A stretch of DNA of 64,000 nt from Cryptosporangium arvum DSM 44712 (lineage in GTDB: Bacteria; Actinomycetota; Actinomycetes; Mycobacteriales; Cryptosporangiaceae): contig NZ_KK073874.1 in the NCBI RefSeq assembly GCF_000585375.1, forward strand, positions 8,467,913 through 8,531,912. Reading direction: 5' to 3'. Positions 30,424 through 39,615 of the stretch are shown here, piece after piece. Position numbers and translations under genes: made by a program. The notes below the pieces were generated by a model. The model made no database searches, was not told where the DNA came from, and worked only from the letters and a program-made list of their open reading frames with translations. Positions within the stretch are counted from its first letter, which is position 1, and each line of letters begins with the position of its first letter.

Positions 30424-30667
30424 AAGCGCAGGCGCACCAGGGGTGTTGGCGCACCACGCATGTGCACAGCAGTCGCGAAACATCATGTGTATGCGCACCA
30501 GTCGCAGGCGCATCACGCGTGTACGCACCAGTCCAGCTGGCAGCTCCCGATACGGCAGCGCGGAGCAACACCGCGTGGAGCAACACCGCGCGGAGCGGCG
30601 CGGGACGGCCTCGAAACCGAACGGCGCAGGGCGGCGTGGGACCAAGCGGCGCAGCGGCACCAGCAGC

Positions 30668-30737
30668 GCGGAGCGAAACCAGCGGAGCGAAACCAGCGGA
30701 GCGAAACCAGCGGAGCGAAACCAGCGGAGCGAAACCA
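30668..30737. repeat. Tandem repeat, second 14-bp unit, 5 copies
   Basis: Five identical head-to-tail copies of GCGGAGCGAAACCA occupy 30668-30737. The sequence is unrelated to the other 14-bp array but has the same period. Confidence 0.95.
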
Positions 30738-30972
30738 GCGGAGCGGAGATGCGGCCGCACGGAGCCGAGCGGCCCAGAGCGTGCAGACAACGTGAGCACA
30801 CGGGCGCGCGAAGCTGACCGCTGCGAAGCGAGGCCCCATCGAGCAGCACAAGACGAAACCGATTAACGCAGCTCGACGCGACGTCACACGACTTGGCGCG
30901 AACAGCGCGAAGGCACGGAATCACGGCACCAAGCCGCACCGACACCGACACCTGACCCCCTAGAAACACGAA

Positions 30973-31008
30973 AACGGCGGGCCACCCTCGAAAGGATGGC
31001 CCGCCGTT
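30973..31008 (-). terminator. Terminator after glxA
   Basis: Arms 30973-30984 (AACGGCGGGCCA) and 30997-31008 form a 12-bp perfect stem starting 10 bases beyond the glxA stop. On the minus strand it is followed by TTCGTG. It marks the right edge of the repeat island. Confidence 0.8.
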
Positions 31009-31017
31009 CTCAACCGC

Positions 31018-32952
31018 TTACTGCACCTGCACGAACTTCGCCTCCGACGGCGTTCCATCGGAGTTGGTCACGAACAGCATGTACCAACCCGACGGCACCA
31101 GCCCGCGCTCCTTCGGGATCGTCACGCCGATCCCGTCCGCGGTCTTGGTCAGGTCCAGCGCGATCGAGCGCTGCTCGACGTCGGTGGAGTGGGTGACCGT
31201 GCTCGGGCGCATCAGGCGCGCGGTCGCGATGTTGCCTGCGTCCGGCGTCGTGAACGAGTAGCTGCCGCCGCGCTTCACCGACTTGGGTCCGTCGGTGATC
31301 TTCGGCCGGTCGCCGTGGTACAGGTACGCCGGCGTGAAGATCTCGATCCGCTTCTCGAACGTGCCCGGGTTCTTGTCGGACTTGTCGTACAGCGGGTCGG
31401 AACCCAGCGTGATGACGCGGCCGTCGGGCAGCAGCATCGACTCGGCGTGGTAGTTCCGGCCGACGGTGGGGTCGGCCGCCTTGGTGAACTTGTTCGTGTC
31501 GGGGTGGTAGATCTGCGCGGTCAGGTGATCGCTGTTGCCCTTACCGCGGTACCCCGACGAACCGTGCCCGGTGTAGAGCGTGTCGTCCGGCAGCAGCACC
31601 GTGCCCAGGTAGCGGGTCGGCGCCGGCAGGTCCGGGCCCGGCTTGAAGGTCGGCGTGGCTTCCTTCAGGTCGATGATGTCGGTGCGTGCCGTCGACTTCG
31701 GGTCCTCACCGACGCCGCCGCCACCGAGGACCATGACCTTCTGGTCCTGCGCCGGTGCGAGCATCACCGAGGCGCTGGTCTCGTTCATCTCCGGCTCGCG
31801 GAGACCGGTGACTTCCTGGAACTTGTTGGTCTTGAGGTCCCAGATACCGGGGGTGCGGCCCTTCTCGGCGTTTCCGTAGCCGGCGTTCGAGCCCGAGTAG
31901 AACAGCTTCTCGTTCTGCATCAGGAACACCGACGGGTACGTCGGGAAGTACCGGTTGAGCTTGGGCTGGAACTCCCACTTCTTGGTGGCCTCGTTGTAGA
32001 CCTCGGTCTTGCCGGTGTCGATCCGGCCGAACTGGTCGAGACCCGAGAGCGCCAGCACCTTGTTGTCAGCGGTCGGAATGAGCGTCGGGTACCACCGCGG
32101 CTCGTTCAGGTTGCCGGTCCGCTCGTACTTCTCGGTGAACGGGTTGAACTCGTAGGAGTACTCCGCGCCGGTGTACTCCTGCTTCTCCATCGTCAGCTTC
32201 TCGGCGATGCCGTACATCGTGGTCTTGTCGTCACCGGTCAGACCCTCGATGTCGAACTGGGTCAGCTTCGGGATGACCGAACCCTTGCCCTTTTCGACGG
32301 CCTCGATCCAGACCTCGACCTCGCTCGGCGTGACCGTGGTCTCGGTGTGGACGCTCACCTTCTTGGCGGGCGGAACCTTGACGTCGGTCGTGAGCTTGTA
32401 CTTCACGCCGGTCTTGGACGTGACGATCGTGCCCTTGTCGAGTTCGGTGACGCCGCTGTCCGGCGACTCCTGCTTGATCTTCAGGACGCCGGCGGCGTGC
32501 GTGACCTTGTTCTCGAGCAGCTCGTACTTCTTCGTGCCGCCGGCGACCAGCAGGTTGCCGTTGGTGAGGAAGGCGTGGCCGGCGCAGAAGATGTCGGTCG
32601 GCGTCGTGATGATCTTGAAGTGGTTCGTGGCCGGGTCCCAGATCAAGGTCTTGAACGAGCCCGCCTTGAACTCGTCTTCCTTGTTGCCCGAGCCCGCGAT
32701 GATCAGCACCTTGCCGGTCGGCAGCAAGGCCGCGTGGATCGCGTTGACCTTGAAGTTCGACGGCACGGGAAGCATGTCCCAGTGGCCGTACTCGGACTTG
32801 TACGACGCCCGGTTGATCTGGAACTGGTGGTACTGCTCCTGGCCGAAGGCCACCATCGGCCGGTTGACGATCGCGAGGATCGCGATCACTCCGGCAGAGG
32901 TCACGAGCGTGACGAGACGACGGCCTAACGACGGCCTTTTCCGGGGACTCAT
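31018..32952 (-). CDS. glxA: GlxA-like radical copper oxidase (galactose/glyoxal oxidase family)
   Basis: A 644-residue protein with a membrane-anchor or signal segment (about 11-30) and a kelch propeller with a C-terminal DUF1929 immunoglobulin-like domain. By family comparison the candidate Cys-Tyr cofactor residues are Cys123 (IFCAGHAF) and Tyr288 (RWYPTL). Candidate copper ligands are Tyr501 and His502 (GRNYHAES) and His588 (VTHSTDVEQR). In Streptomyces, GlxA oxidises a glycan made by CslA and is needed for normal hyphal development. The stop of cslA overlaps its start by 4 bases, so the two are translated together, which fits a joint role at the cell surface. An insert at about 140-265 has no clear kelch motif. 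Confidence 0.9.
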   Translation of the reverse strand: MSPRKRPSLGRRLVTLVTSAGVIAILAIVNRPMVAFGQEQYHQFQINRASYKSEYGHWDMLPVPSNFKVNAIHAALLPTGKVLIIAGSGNKEDEFKAGSFKTLIWDPATNHFKIITTPTDIFCAGHAFLTNGNLLVAGGTKKYELLENKVTHAAGVLKIKQESPDSGVTELDKGTIVTSKTGVKYKLTTDVKVPPAKKVSVHTETTVTPSEVEVWIEAVEKGKGSVIPKLTQFDIEGLTGDDKTTMYGIAEKLTMEKQEYTGAEYSYEFNPFTEKYERTGNLNEPRWYPTLIPTADNKVLALSGLDQFGRIDTGKTEVYNEATKKWEFQPKLNRYFPTYPSVFLMQNEKLFYSGSNAGYGNAEKGRTPGIWDLKTNKFQEVTGLREPEMNETSASVMLAPAQDQKVMVLGGGGVGEDPKSTARTDIIDLKEATPTFKPGPDLPAPTRYLGTVLLPDDTLYTGHGSSGYRGKGNSDHLTAQIYHPDTNKFTKAADPTVGRNYHAESMLLPDGRVITLGSDPLYDKSDKNPGTFEKRIEIFTPAYLYHGDRPKITDGPKSVKRGGSYSFTTPDAGNIATARLMRPSTVTHSTDVEQRSIALDLTKTADGIGVTIPKERGLVPSGWYMLFVTNSDGTPSEAKFVQVQ

Positions 32953-35705
32953 GCAGCGGTCTCCAGGTGCTGGTTGCGTGCGGACTGCGGATGGGCGGCG
33001 GCGGCCTTACGCGCCTGACGGCGACGCAGCGGGGTCTCGTAGCGCCAGATGATCACGGGCAGCAGACAGACGAAGCAGTTCAGCAACGGCCAGATCCAGA
33101 GCGGACCCCAGGCATGCCCGAGTGGGATGGAAACGAGGACCAGGGCGGCGAAGAACGCGGCCCAGGTGAGGTGGAGGCTGAACGTCCGGAAGCGGTCGGG
33201 GCTCGCCGAGTCGCCCTTGGGCGTGACGACGAAACCGCTCTTCCGGCCCAGCAGGGCACCGACGAACGACGAGACGTAGATCGGCGCCGACATCGTGGAC
33301 ATCAGCATGCCCACCGCACCGGACGAACCGGCGCTCTCGTGCGGGCTGACGTTGTGCCTCCGGTTCCACAGGTACAGCCCGACCTGGAGCACCGCGGCGT
33401 CCACGTAGAGCATCAGCCAGACCTGCAGCGGTACCTGCACGCCCTTCGTCCCCAGGATGACCGAGAGAGCACAGGTGGCCGCGCCGAGCATCCAGGCGAC
33501 CGCGGTCAGCGGGTAGAACGACATCAGGAGCATGTAGTGCAGCATCCGACGCGGGCCGAGCTTCCAGCCGCGCTTCCAGAACGACCGCATGAGCACCTCG
33601 TCGGTGCCGCGCGACCAGCGGTGCTGCTGGGTGAAGAAGTCGGTCCAGGACGCGGGGCCCTCACCGACGGCGAGGACGTCGGGCGTGTAGACCGAACGCC
33701 ACTTCTTGCCGGTCGCCGGGTTCTTCGTGGTGTGGGCGACGATGCTCGTCGCCATGTCCTCGGTGATCGAGTCCTGCAGACCGCGGATCGACAGCAGCGC
33801 GTCGATGCGGACCGCGTTGTTGGTACCGACGAGCATCGGGATACCGAGCCGGTTGCCGGCCCGCTGCAGCACCGAGTGGAACAGGTACTGCTGGGACTCG
33901 GCCCATCGGGTCACGAAGTTGTCGTAGTTGCCGTAGACCTGGGGACCGATCACGAAGCCGACGTTCGGGTCGCGGAAGTACCCGAGCATCCGCTCGCAGT
34001 AGTTCGGCAGCGGCGCGTGGTCGGGGTCGACCGAGACGAACGCGTCGTACTCGCGCGCGTGGCTGATGATCCAGGCGTTGTAGTTGCCGTGCTTGGTACG
34101 CGCCTTGTGCGGACCGTGCTTGGTGTTCCACTGCGGCACGTGACGGCGGGTGAAGTGCCGGACTCCGAGCTCGGCGCACATCGCCTTGACCTCGTCGTCG
34201 TCGCCCTCGTCGAGCAGCCAGACGTCGAACGGACCGTCGTGGCGGATGTGCTTCGCGGCGATGAGCGTGCGCCGGACGACGTCCACCGGCTCGCGGCCGG
34301 GGACGATCGTGGTGAGGAACGCGACCCGCATGCCCGAGGGCGGTGCGACCGGGATCGGGTCCCGGACGCTCAGCGTCATGATGCAGAGCGTCAGGACGTT
34401 GATCAGGCGGAACAGCTCCACCAGCGCCGTGCAGACGATCACGAAGATCGTGGCCGCGTAGAGCGCCTGGTGTCCCTCGACCTTCGGCATCTTGCCGGCG
34501 ATCAACAGCCAGGCGAAGAACGTCACCTCGACGATGAGCGCGAGCATCGTCACGAGCGCGGTGCGCAGCGGGCGGCGGCGGAACAGCCGACGCATCTGCA
34601 CCCGGTACTCGCCCTGCGGCGCGGCCTGGATCGGGCCGGCCAGCGTGCTGTAGCCCTCGTAGTCGTAGGTCTCGCGCGGGCCGTGGATGCGCTCGATGCC
34701 GAACTGGCCGGTCTTGTCCAGTTCGAACGCCGCGTCCAGGCCCGTCTCGGGAACCTCTTCGCGGGCGTCCGGCCGGGAGAAGACCGGGACCGTCGCACGG
34801 CCGATCGCGACCATCCGCGGGGCGGGGCCGAACGGTTCGTGGACGATGTTGAGCAGCGCCGTCTCTTCCGCGCTCGGCGCCGGCATCGGCGGAGCGTCGA
34901 TGAAGATCGGGCGGATGTACTCGCCGCTGTCCTCGTAGCCGTGGCCGCCGCGGGTCGCGGGCTGCCGGTACTGGCCGTCGGGCTGCGGACGGGTGTCGTA
35001 CTGCTGCGGGGGCGGACCGCTCGGCTGCTGCGGTGCCTGGGGGGCCGACTGCTGCGGCGGCGCCGACTGCGGTCGGGCCGTGCCGTAGGCGGAGGGCTGG
35101 TCGTAGCCCTGGTCGTAACCCCGCTGGTCGTAGTTCTGGTCGTAGCCGGGCTGACCCGAGTAGCCCTGGTCGGCGTCCGGCTCGGGGCGGGACACCGGGA
35201 TCCGGGCCCGGCCCGACGCCTCGGGCGGTGGCCCGGTCGGGCCACCGGCCGGCGGACCGGCCCAGTCGCGGGGCTCGGGCGGAGGCGGCACGGAGGCACG
35301 GCCCGGCTGAGCCGGAACCGACGCGCGGCCACGTCCGTCGTCGTCACGGCCGGCCGGGGGCTGGACCGGGACGCTCGCGCGCCCGGACGAGCCCGGCACC
35401 GACGCCGCACCGCTGACGGGAGCACCACTCACCGAAGCGGATCCGGAGGCCGGGCCCCCGTACGACGGCGCACCGCTCACGGACGCGGAGCCGCTGACCG
35501 AGGCAGAGCCACTCACCGACGCACGACCGGACGCCTCGGGCTGCCTGCCCCCGGCGTCGTTTCGGTCATCGGCGCGATCGGAACCGCCTGCCGATCCCTC
35601 GGAATCGGCGGCCGGGCGCGCCGAGGGGACGCGCACCCGGCCAACTGCCGAGTTTTGGGCTGACGAGTCATCTTCGCTCGTCGCAGCCCGGTTCGGCGCG
35701 GTCAT
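32949..35705 (-). CDS. cslA: CslA-like cellulose-synthase-family glycosyltransferase
   Basis: A 918-residue membrane GT2 enzyme. Residues 1 to about 290 are disordered: Ser/Ala/Gly repeats of the form SGSASV (about 63-100), then Gln/Tyr/Gly/Asp repeats such as GYDQ (about 180-205). The catalytic domain has the D, DxD, TED and QxxRW motifs: LLDEGDDD (Asp499), SVDPDH (Asp560, Asp562), TED 648-650 and QQHRW 693-697. About two membrane helices precede it and several follow. Family members polymerise beta-glucan-like chains and export them through the membrane. GGAGGAGG precedes the ATG. It is first in the cslA-glxA unit. Confidence 0.92.
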   Translation of the reverse strand: MTAPNRAATSEDDSSAQNSAVGRVRVPSARPAADSEGSAGGSDRADDRNDAGGRQPEASGRASVSGSASVSGSASVSGAPSYGGPASGSASVSGAPVSGAASVPGSSGRASVPVQPPAGRDDDGRGRASVPAQPGRASVPPPPEPRDWAGPPAGGPTGPPPEASGRARIPVSRPEPDADQGYSGQPGYDQNYDQRGYDQGYDQPSAYGTARPQSAPPQQSAPQAPQQPSGPPPQQYDTRPQPDGQYRQPATRGGHGYEDSGEYIRPIFIDAPPMPAPSAEETALLNIVHEPFGPAPRMVAIGRATVPVFSRPDAREEVPETGLDAAFELDKTGQFGIERIHGPRETYDYEGYSTLAGPIQAAPQGEYRVQMRRLFRRRPLRTALVTMLALIVEVTFFAWLLIAGKMPKVEGHQALYAATIFVIVCTALVELFRLINVLTLCIMTLSVRDPIPVAPPSGMRVAFLTTIVPGREPVDVVRRTLIAAKHIRHDGPFDVWLLDEGDDDEVKAMCAELGVRHFTRRHVPQWNTKHGPHKARTKHGNYNAWIISHAREYDAFVSVDPDHAPLPNYCERMLGYFRDPNVGFVIGPQVYGNYDNFVTRWAESQQYLFHSVLQRAGNRLGIPMLVGTNNAVRIDALLSIRGLQDSITEDMATSIVAHTTKNPATGKKWRSVYTPDVLAVGEGPASWTDFFTQQHRWSRGTDEVLMRSFWKRGWKLGPRRMLHYMLLMSFYPLTAVAWMLGAATCALSVILGTKGVQVPLQVWLMLYVDAAVLQVGLYLWNRRHNVSPHESAGSSGAVGMLMSTMSAPIYVSSFVGALLGRKSGFVVTPKGDSASPDRFRTFSLHLTWAAFFAALVLVSIPLGHAWGPLWIWPLLNCFVCLLPVIIWRYETPLRRRQARKAAAAHPQSARNQHLETAA

Positions 35706-36415
35706 TGCAGCCCTCCTCCGACAGGGGCGTGCCCCTGACTGACACGGACGTGGAAATTTCCGGTGTGGTGATGGGTGACGATGGCCGACCGCTCCGTCAG
35801 CGGGCCGTAAATCTCGGATGTAACGACCACGGCGTTATTCACGCACCGTGACTCGGCAGGTCCCCTCCATGCCGTCCATCCAAGAATCGCCCTGCATTGC
35901 ACGCATCTACCCTTATGTCCAACTTGCTTACCTTGACTCGGAGGCCCCTCTTCAGACTGCAAACGGTGCCTCCGAAGGACCGATCATAAGCAACATGCGC
36001 ACTCTCATGTGAAGGTGCAGTCAAAACTTCATGTCGCTTTGTTCACCGCCGCCCAAAGCGTAGAGCAATTTCGGAAAGATGACCGGAAGTCCGTTTGGTC
36101 GGACGCCCGCATTCAGTTGAACTTGCAACGATTGGTCATTAAGTCGTTTAGGTCCGAGTTGTCACGAAGCACTTATGTCCATTTTTGGGGGTTCTGTAAA
36201 AGTTCTCAGGAACAGTCTCTCCCCTAGGCTGCGTGAGCGTTGTCAACCTTGCGACGGAATGGCCGCCGCCTAGAGTGTCAGAAACCTGACACCGATAAAA
36301 CGCCGGGCCCCCGTAACACTCGCCACGATTTTCTCGGGACAGCCGCCCGAAACACCAATCCGTACCTAATAAATAACGCAGAGTTAATTCATCGCTTGGT
36401 GTCCGCGGAGTCGGA
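35706..36415. promoter_or_regulatory. A/T-richer upstream region of cslA
   Basis: About 700 bases without a convincing gene. Base composition from 36000 to 36400 is clearly richer in A/T than anything else in the window. Short open frames on the plus strand there (36009-36227 and 36240-36464) have no codon bias and I reject them. A palindrome GTGTCAGAAACCTGACAC lies at 36275-36292. A long-loop stem TCGGAGGC/GCCTCCGA spans 35938-35975, within what may be the cslA 5' leader. The region probably holds the cslA promoter and binding sites. Confidence 0.45.
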
Positions 36416-36458
36416 AAAGCGACGGCCCGCCCGGATCATCCAGGCGGGCCGTCGCTTT
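36416..36458 (-). terminator. Terminator after folD
   Basis: A 16-bp perfect stem (36416-36431 with 36443-36458, AAAGCGACGGCCCGCC) encloses an 11-base loop. On the minus strand it ends in TTT, 28 bases beyond the folD stop. Confidence 0.85.
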
Positions 36459-36485
36459 CGGTAAGCGATTTCTAACCGATCGTCA

Positions 36486-37337
36486 TCATTCGGCAAATCG
36501 CTCGGCGGTTTCGACCACGTTTGCCAGCAGCATCGCTCGCGTCATCGGGCCTACGCCGCCCGGCATCGGAGCGAGAAAACCCGCGACCTCGGCGACCGCC
36601 GGGTCGACGTCGCCGGCGAGGCCGAGCTCGGTCCGCGTGATGCCGACGTCGAGCACCGCGGCGCCCGGCTTGACCATCTCCGGCGTCAGCATGTGTGCGT
36701 GGCCGGTCGCGACCACGACGATGTCCGCCGCCTGGGTGTGCTCGGTCAGGTTGCGGGTGCCGGTGTGGCACAACGTCACGGTGGAGTTCTCGGTGCGCCG
36801 CGTGAGCAGCAGACCCAGCGGCCGGCCGACCGTCAGGCCGCGGCCGACGACGACCACCTCCGCCCCGTCGAGCTTCACGCCGTACCGCCGCAGCAGCTCG
36901 ACGATTCCCCGCGGCGTGCAGGGCAGCGGCGCGGGCACGCCGAGCACCAGCCGGCCGAGGTTCGTCGGGTGCAGGCCGTCGGCGTCCTTGTCCGGGTCCA
37001 TCAGTTCGAGCACCCGGTTGGCGTCGAGCCCGCGGGGCAGCGGCAGCTGGACGATGTACCCGGTGCAGGCCGGATCCGCGTTCAACCGCGCCACCGCGCC
37101 TTCGACGTCCTGCTGGGTGGCGTCGGCGGGCAAGTCGACCCGGATGCTCTCGATGCCGACCTCGGCGCAGTCGCGGTGCTTTCCGGCCACGTAGGCGCGC
37201 GACCCCGGGTCGTCGCCGACGAGCACCGTCCCCAGCCCCGGCGCCACGCCGCGCTTGCGCAGCGCGGCCACCCGGTCGCGGAGCTCGGCCCGAACCAGAG
37301 CCGCCGTTGCCTTGCCGTCCAGGAGAGTCGCCGTCAC
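36486..37337 (-). CDS. folD: Bifunctional methylenetetrahydrofolate dehydrogenase / methenyltetrahydrofolate cyclohydrolase
   Basis: A 283-residue cytosolic enzyme that interconverts 5,10-methylene-THF and 10-formyl-THF. The catalytic Lys lies in SRAYVAGKH near residue 52. [12 protein letters not shown] near 98, the NADP-binding [16 protein letters not shown] near 165 and the C-terminal [14 protein letters not shown] are all family hallmarks. The open frame extends further upstream, but the conserved N-terminus begins at GTG 37337 ([11 protein letters not shown]). The 10-formyl-THF product supplies PurN and PurH, encoded a few kb away on the same strand. Confidence 0.95.
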   Translation of the reverse strand: MTATLLDGKATAALVRAELRDRVAALRKRGVAPGLGTVLVGDDPGSRAYVAGKHRDCAEVGIESIRVDLPADATQQDVEGAVARLNADPACTGYIVQLPLPRGLDANRVLELMDPDKDADGLHPTNLGRLVLGVPAPLPCTPRGIVELLRRYGVKLDGAEVVVVGRGLTVGRPLGLLLTRRTENSTVTLCHTGTRNLTEHTQAADIVVVATGHAHMLTPEMVKPGAAVLDVGITRTELGLAGDVDPAVAEVAGFLAPMPGGVGPMTRAMLLANVVETAERFAE

Positions 37338-37360
37338 GCCCTCATCTAACCCGAAGTGAT

Positions 37361-38731
37361 TCAGACCGGCAGGACCCGGCTGATCACGTGAGTGAGCTGG
37401 TCGGCGTTGCGGCACTCGTACATGTTCACGAGCGTCCGGTAGGCCTCGGTGGCCGAGTCGCCGCTCCCCCACGACGCCCGCGGCTCGGGGTTGAGCCAGT
37501 AGGTCCGCTTCGCGCGGTCGACGATCTGGCGCAGGTCTCCCAGGTTCGGGTCGCCGCCGTTCGTCCGGGCGTCGCCGAGGATGAGCACCGACGTACGCGG
37601 ACCGATCGCGTCGAGCGAGTCGGTGGCGAAGTCGCGCAGCGCCCGCCCGTAGTTGCTGTGTCCGTCCCACCGCACCACGCCGGACTCGGAGAGGATGCGC
37701 TCCACCAGCCGCGCCGGATCGGCGTCGTTGTCGGCGACCAGCTCGGTCACCTCCGCCGTCGAGTCGACGAACGCGAACGCCCGTACGCGGCTGAACTGGT
37801 CGTGCATCGCTTCGACGAGCATGAGCGTGAAGTGGGCGAACCCGGCCACCGAGCCGGAGACGTCGCAGAGCAGCACGATCTCCGGCCGCCCCGGGCGCGG
37901 CTTGCGGAACGCCGGGCGCATCGCGACGCCGCCGGTCGAGAGCGACCGGCGGAACGTCCTCCGCAGGTCCAGCGCGCCTTTCCGGGTGTGACGCCGCCGC
38001 GCGGCGAGCCGTGTCGCGAGCCGCCGGGACAGCGGCTGGACCGTGCGGCGCAGCGCCGCGAGCTGTTCGCGGTTCGCGGTGACGAAGTCGCGGTGGTCGG
38101 CGGCCTTCGGGATCGAGTAGCGGGCGATCCGGTCGCGGCCGCGCAGCTCGGCGACCCGGCGGCGGGCCTCGGCCGCGACCAGCTTCTCGAACTCGGCCAC
38201 CCGCTGCCGCGCCTCGTCGCGCGCCAGCCGATCGGCGAACTCGCCCGCCGCCATGCGCTCGGCCACCGACGCGATGAGCGTCTGCGGGCGGAGCCGCTCC
38301 AGCGCCTGGTGGGCGGACCAGCCGCCGGCCCCGGGTGCGCCCTCGCCGCCCTGACCGACCTGACCGTACGCGCCGAGCTGCGCGACGGCCTCGGCCGCGA
38401 GCTGAGCCAGCAGCGCCTGGTCCCCGCTGACCAGCGCGTCGGCGAGGCGCGCGCGGAGCTCGTCCAGGCTCTGGGGCTCCCCGTCGGCGCGGGCGGCCTC
38501 CGGCGCTCCGGTCGCGACCGGGAAGTAGAGGTCGAACACCGCGTCGAACACCGCTTCGTGGCCGGAGCGGCGCAGCAGCGTGGCGGCCAGGCCGTGGCGG
38601 AGCTGCTCGCGATCGGCGAGCCCGAGCGCGTCGACGGCGCCGGCCGCGTCGATCGTCTCCCCCGGCCCGATCTGCAACCCGTGCTCACGCAGGGCCTGCA
38701 CGAACTCGACGAGCCGGCCCGGCACCGTCAT
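37361..38731 (-). CDS. VWA-domain (CoxE-like) protein, partner of MoxR ATPase
   Basis: A 456-residue protein. The C-terminal 190 or so residues form a von Willebrand factor A domain with a MIDAS-type metal site, seen in [14 protein letters not shown] (DxSxS) and a later DGHSNYG and LGDAR. The N-terminal half is helical and Arg-rich, as in CoxE-like proteins. It overlaps the MoxR ATPase by 4 bases. Such MoxR-VWA pairs act as chaperone-like machines that insert cofactors or assemble complexes, but their target here is unknown. ATG 38731 is used because it sits in the ATGA overlap. Confidence 0.88.
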   Translation of the reverse strand: MTVPGRLVEFVQALREHGLQIGPGETIDAAGAVDALGLADREQLRHGLAATLLRRSGHEAVFDAVFDLYFPVATGAPEAARADGEPQSLDELRARLADALVSGDQALLAQLAAEAVAQLGAYGQVGQGGEGAPGAGGWSAHQALERLRPQTLIASVAERMAAGEFADRLARDEARQRVAEFEKLVAAEARRRVAELRGRDRIARYSIPKAADHRDFVTANREQLAALRRTVQPLSRRLATRLAARRRHTRKGALDLRRTFRRSLSTGGVAMRPAFRKPRPGRPEIVLLCDVSGSVAGFAHFTLMLVEAMHDQFSRVRAFAFVDSTAEVTELVADNDADPARLVERILSESGVVRWDGHSNYGRALRDFATDSLDAIGPRTSVLILGDARTNGGDPNLGDLRQIVDRAKRTYWLNPEPRASWGSGDSATEAYRTLVNMYECRNADQLTHVISRVLPV

Positions 38732-39597
38732 CGGAGGACCGTGTCCAGCCGGAGTCGCTTGGTCGCGTGCACGACGTCGGCCTGGTGCTTGAGCAGTACA
38801 CCGAGGCTGTCGGCGACCACCTGCTCGTCGAGCGTGTCCGCCCCGAGCGCGAGCAGCGTGCGGGCCCAGTCGATGGTCTCGGCGACCGAGGGGGCCTTGC
38901 GCAGCTCCATCGAGCGCAGCGCGTTCACGACGCGGACGACGGAGTTCGCCAGGGTCTCGTCCAGACCGGAGACGCGCAGCCGGACGATCCGCTCCTCGAG
39001 CGCGGCGTCCGGGAAGTCGATGTGCAGGAACAGACACCGGCGGCGCAGGGCTTCGGAGAGTTCGCGGGTCGCGTTCGAGGTGAGGACGACGAACGGGGCG
39101 CGGGTCGCGGTGATCGTGCCGAGCTCCGGCACCGTGATCTGGAAGTCGCCGAGCACCTCGAGCAGCAGGCCCTCGATCTCGACGTCGGCTTTGTCGGTCT
39201 CGTCGATGAGCAGGACGGTCGGCTCGTCGCCCTGGATCGCGGTCAGCAGCGGACGCGGGAGCAGGAACTCCTCGCTGAAGACGTCCGCCTTCGTCTCTTC
39301 CCAGCTCTCGTCCTGCCCGGCGGTGATGCGCAGGAGCTGCTTGGCGTGGTTCCACTCGTAGAGCGCGCGCGACTCGTCGACGCCCTCGTAGCACTGGAGC
39401 CGCACCAGTCGCGCGCCGCTCGCGGCCGCGACCGCCTTGGAGAGTTCGGTCTTACCGACTCCCGCCGGCCCTTCGACGAGTAACGGCTTCTCGAGCCGGT
39501 CGGCCAGGAACACGGTCGTGGCCACGGCCGGGGACGCGAGGTACCCGGCCGCGGCCAACTTCTCGGTGACGTCGGCGACCGACGTGAAGAACCCCAT
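38728..39597 (-). CDS. MoxR-family AAA+ ATPase
   Basis: A 289-residue ATPase with Walker A GPAGVGKTEL near residue 41 and Walker B VLLIDETDKAD near 130, followed by sensor motifs (VLTSNATRELSEALRRRC) and the expected C-terminal lid. Together with the overlapping VWA gene it forms a MoxR/CoxE pair. It lies 19 bases downstream of purH on the same strand, so it may be read through from purine genes, although the functions seem unrelated. Confidence 0.9.
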   Translation of the reverse strand: MGFFTSVADVTEKLAAAGYLASPAVATTVFLADRLEKPLLVEGPAGVGKTELSKAVAAASGARLVRLQCYEGVDESRALYEWNHAKQLLRITAGQDESWEETKADVFSEEFLLPRPLLTAIQGDEPTVLLIDETDKADVEIEGLLLEVLGDFQITVPELGTITATRAPFVVLTSNATRELSEALRRRCLFLHIDFPDAALEERIVRLRVSGLDETLANSVVRVVNALRSMELRKAPSVAETIDWARTLLALGADTLDEQVVADSLGVLLKHQADVVHATKRLRLDTVLR

Positions 39598-39615
39598 ACT
39601 TACTGACGATATCCG

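Larger units (their letters stand above)
29466..30972. other. Non-coding minisatellite island between GH6 and glxA
   Basis: About 1.5 kb bounded by a terminator on each side, into which the two flanking genes converge. No open frame here looks real. Those that exist on both strands are made of the repeats, have scrambled composition and lack the high G/C third-position bias of the neighbours. It contains four clear tandem arrays (18, 17, 14 and 14 bp periods, listed separately). There is also a two-copy 15-bp unit at 30560-30589 (GCGGAGCAACACCGC) and degenerate relatives in between. The G-rich strand is mostly the plus strand. I see no RNA gene or mobile element in it. Confidence 0.75.

Noticed and set aside
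29412-30969. Long open frames on both strands across the repeat island, up to about 350 codons
   Set aside because: They are made of repeat sequence, lack high G/C third positions, have no ribosome sites and exist simultaneously on both strands because G/C-rich repeats contain few stop codons.
36009-36464. Two small plus-strand frames of 72 and 74 codons in the cslA upstream region
   Set aside because: No codon bias, no recognisable domain, and the second runs into the folD terminator stem.
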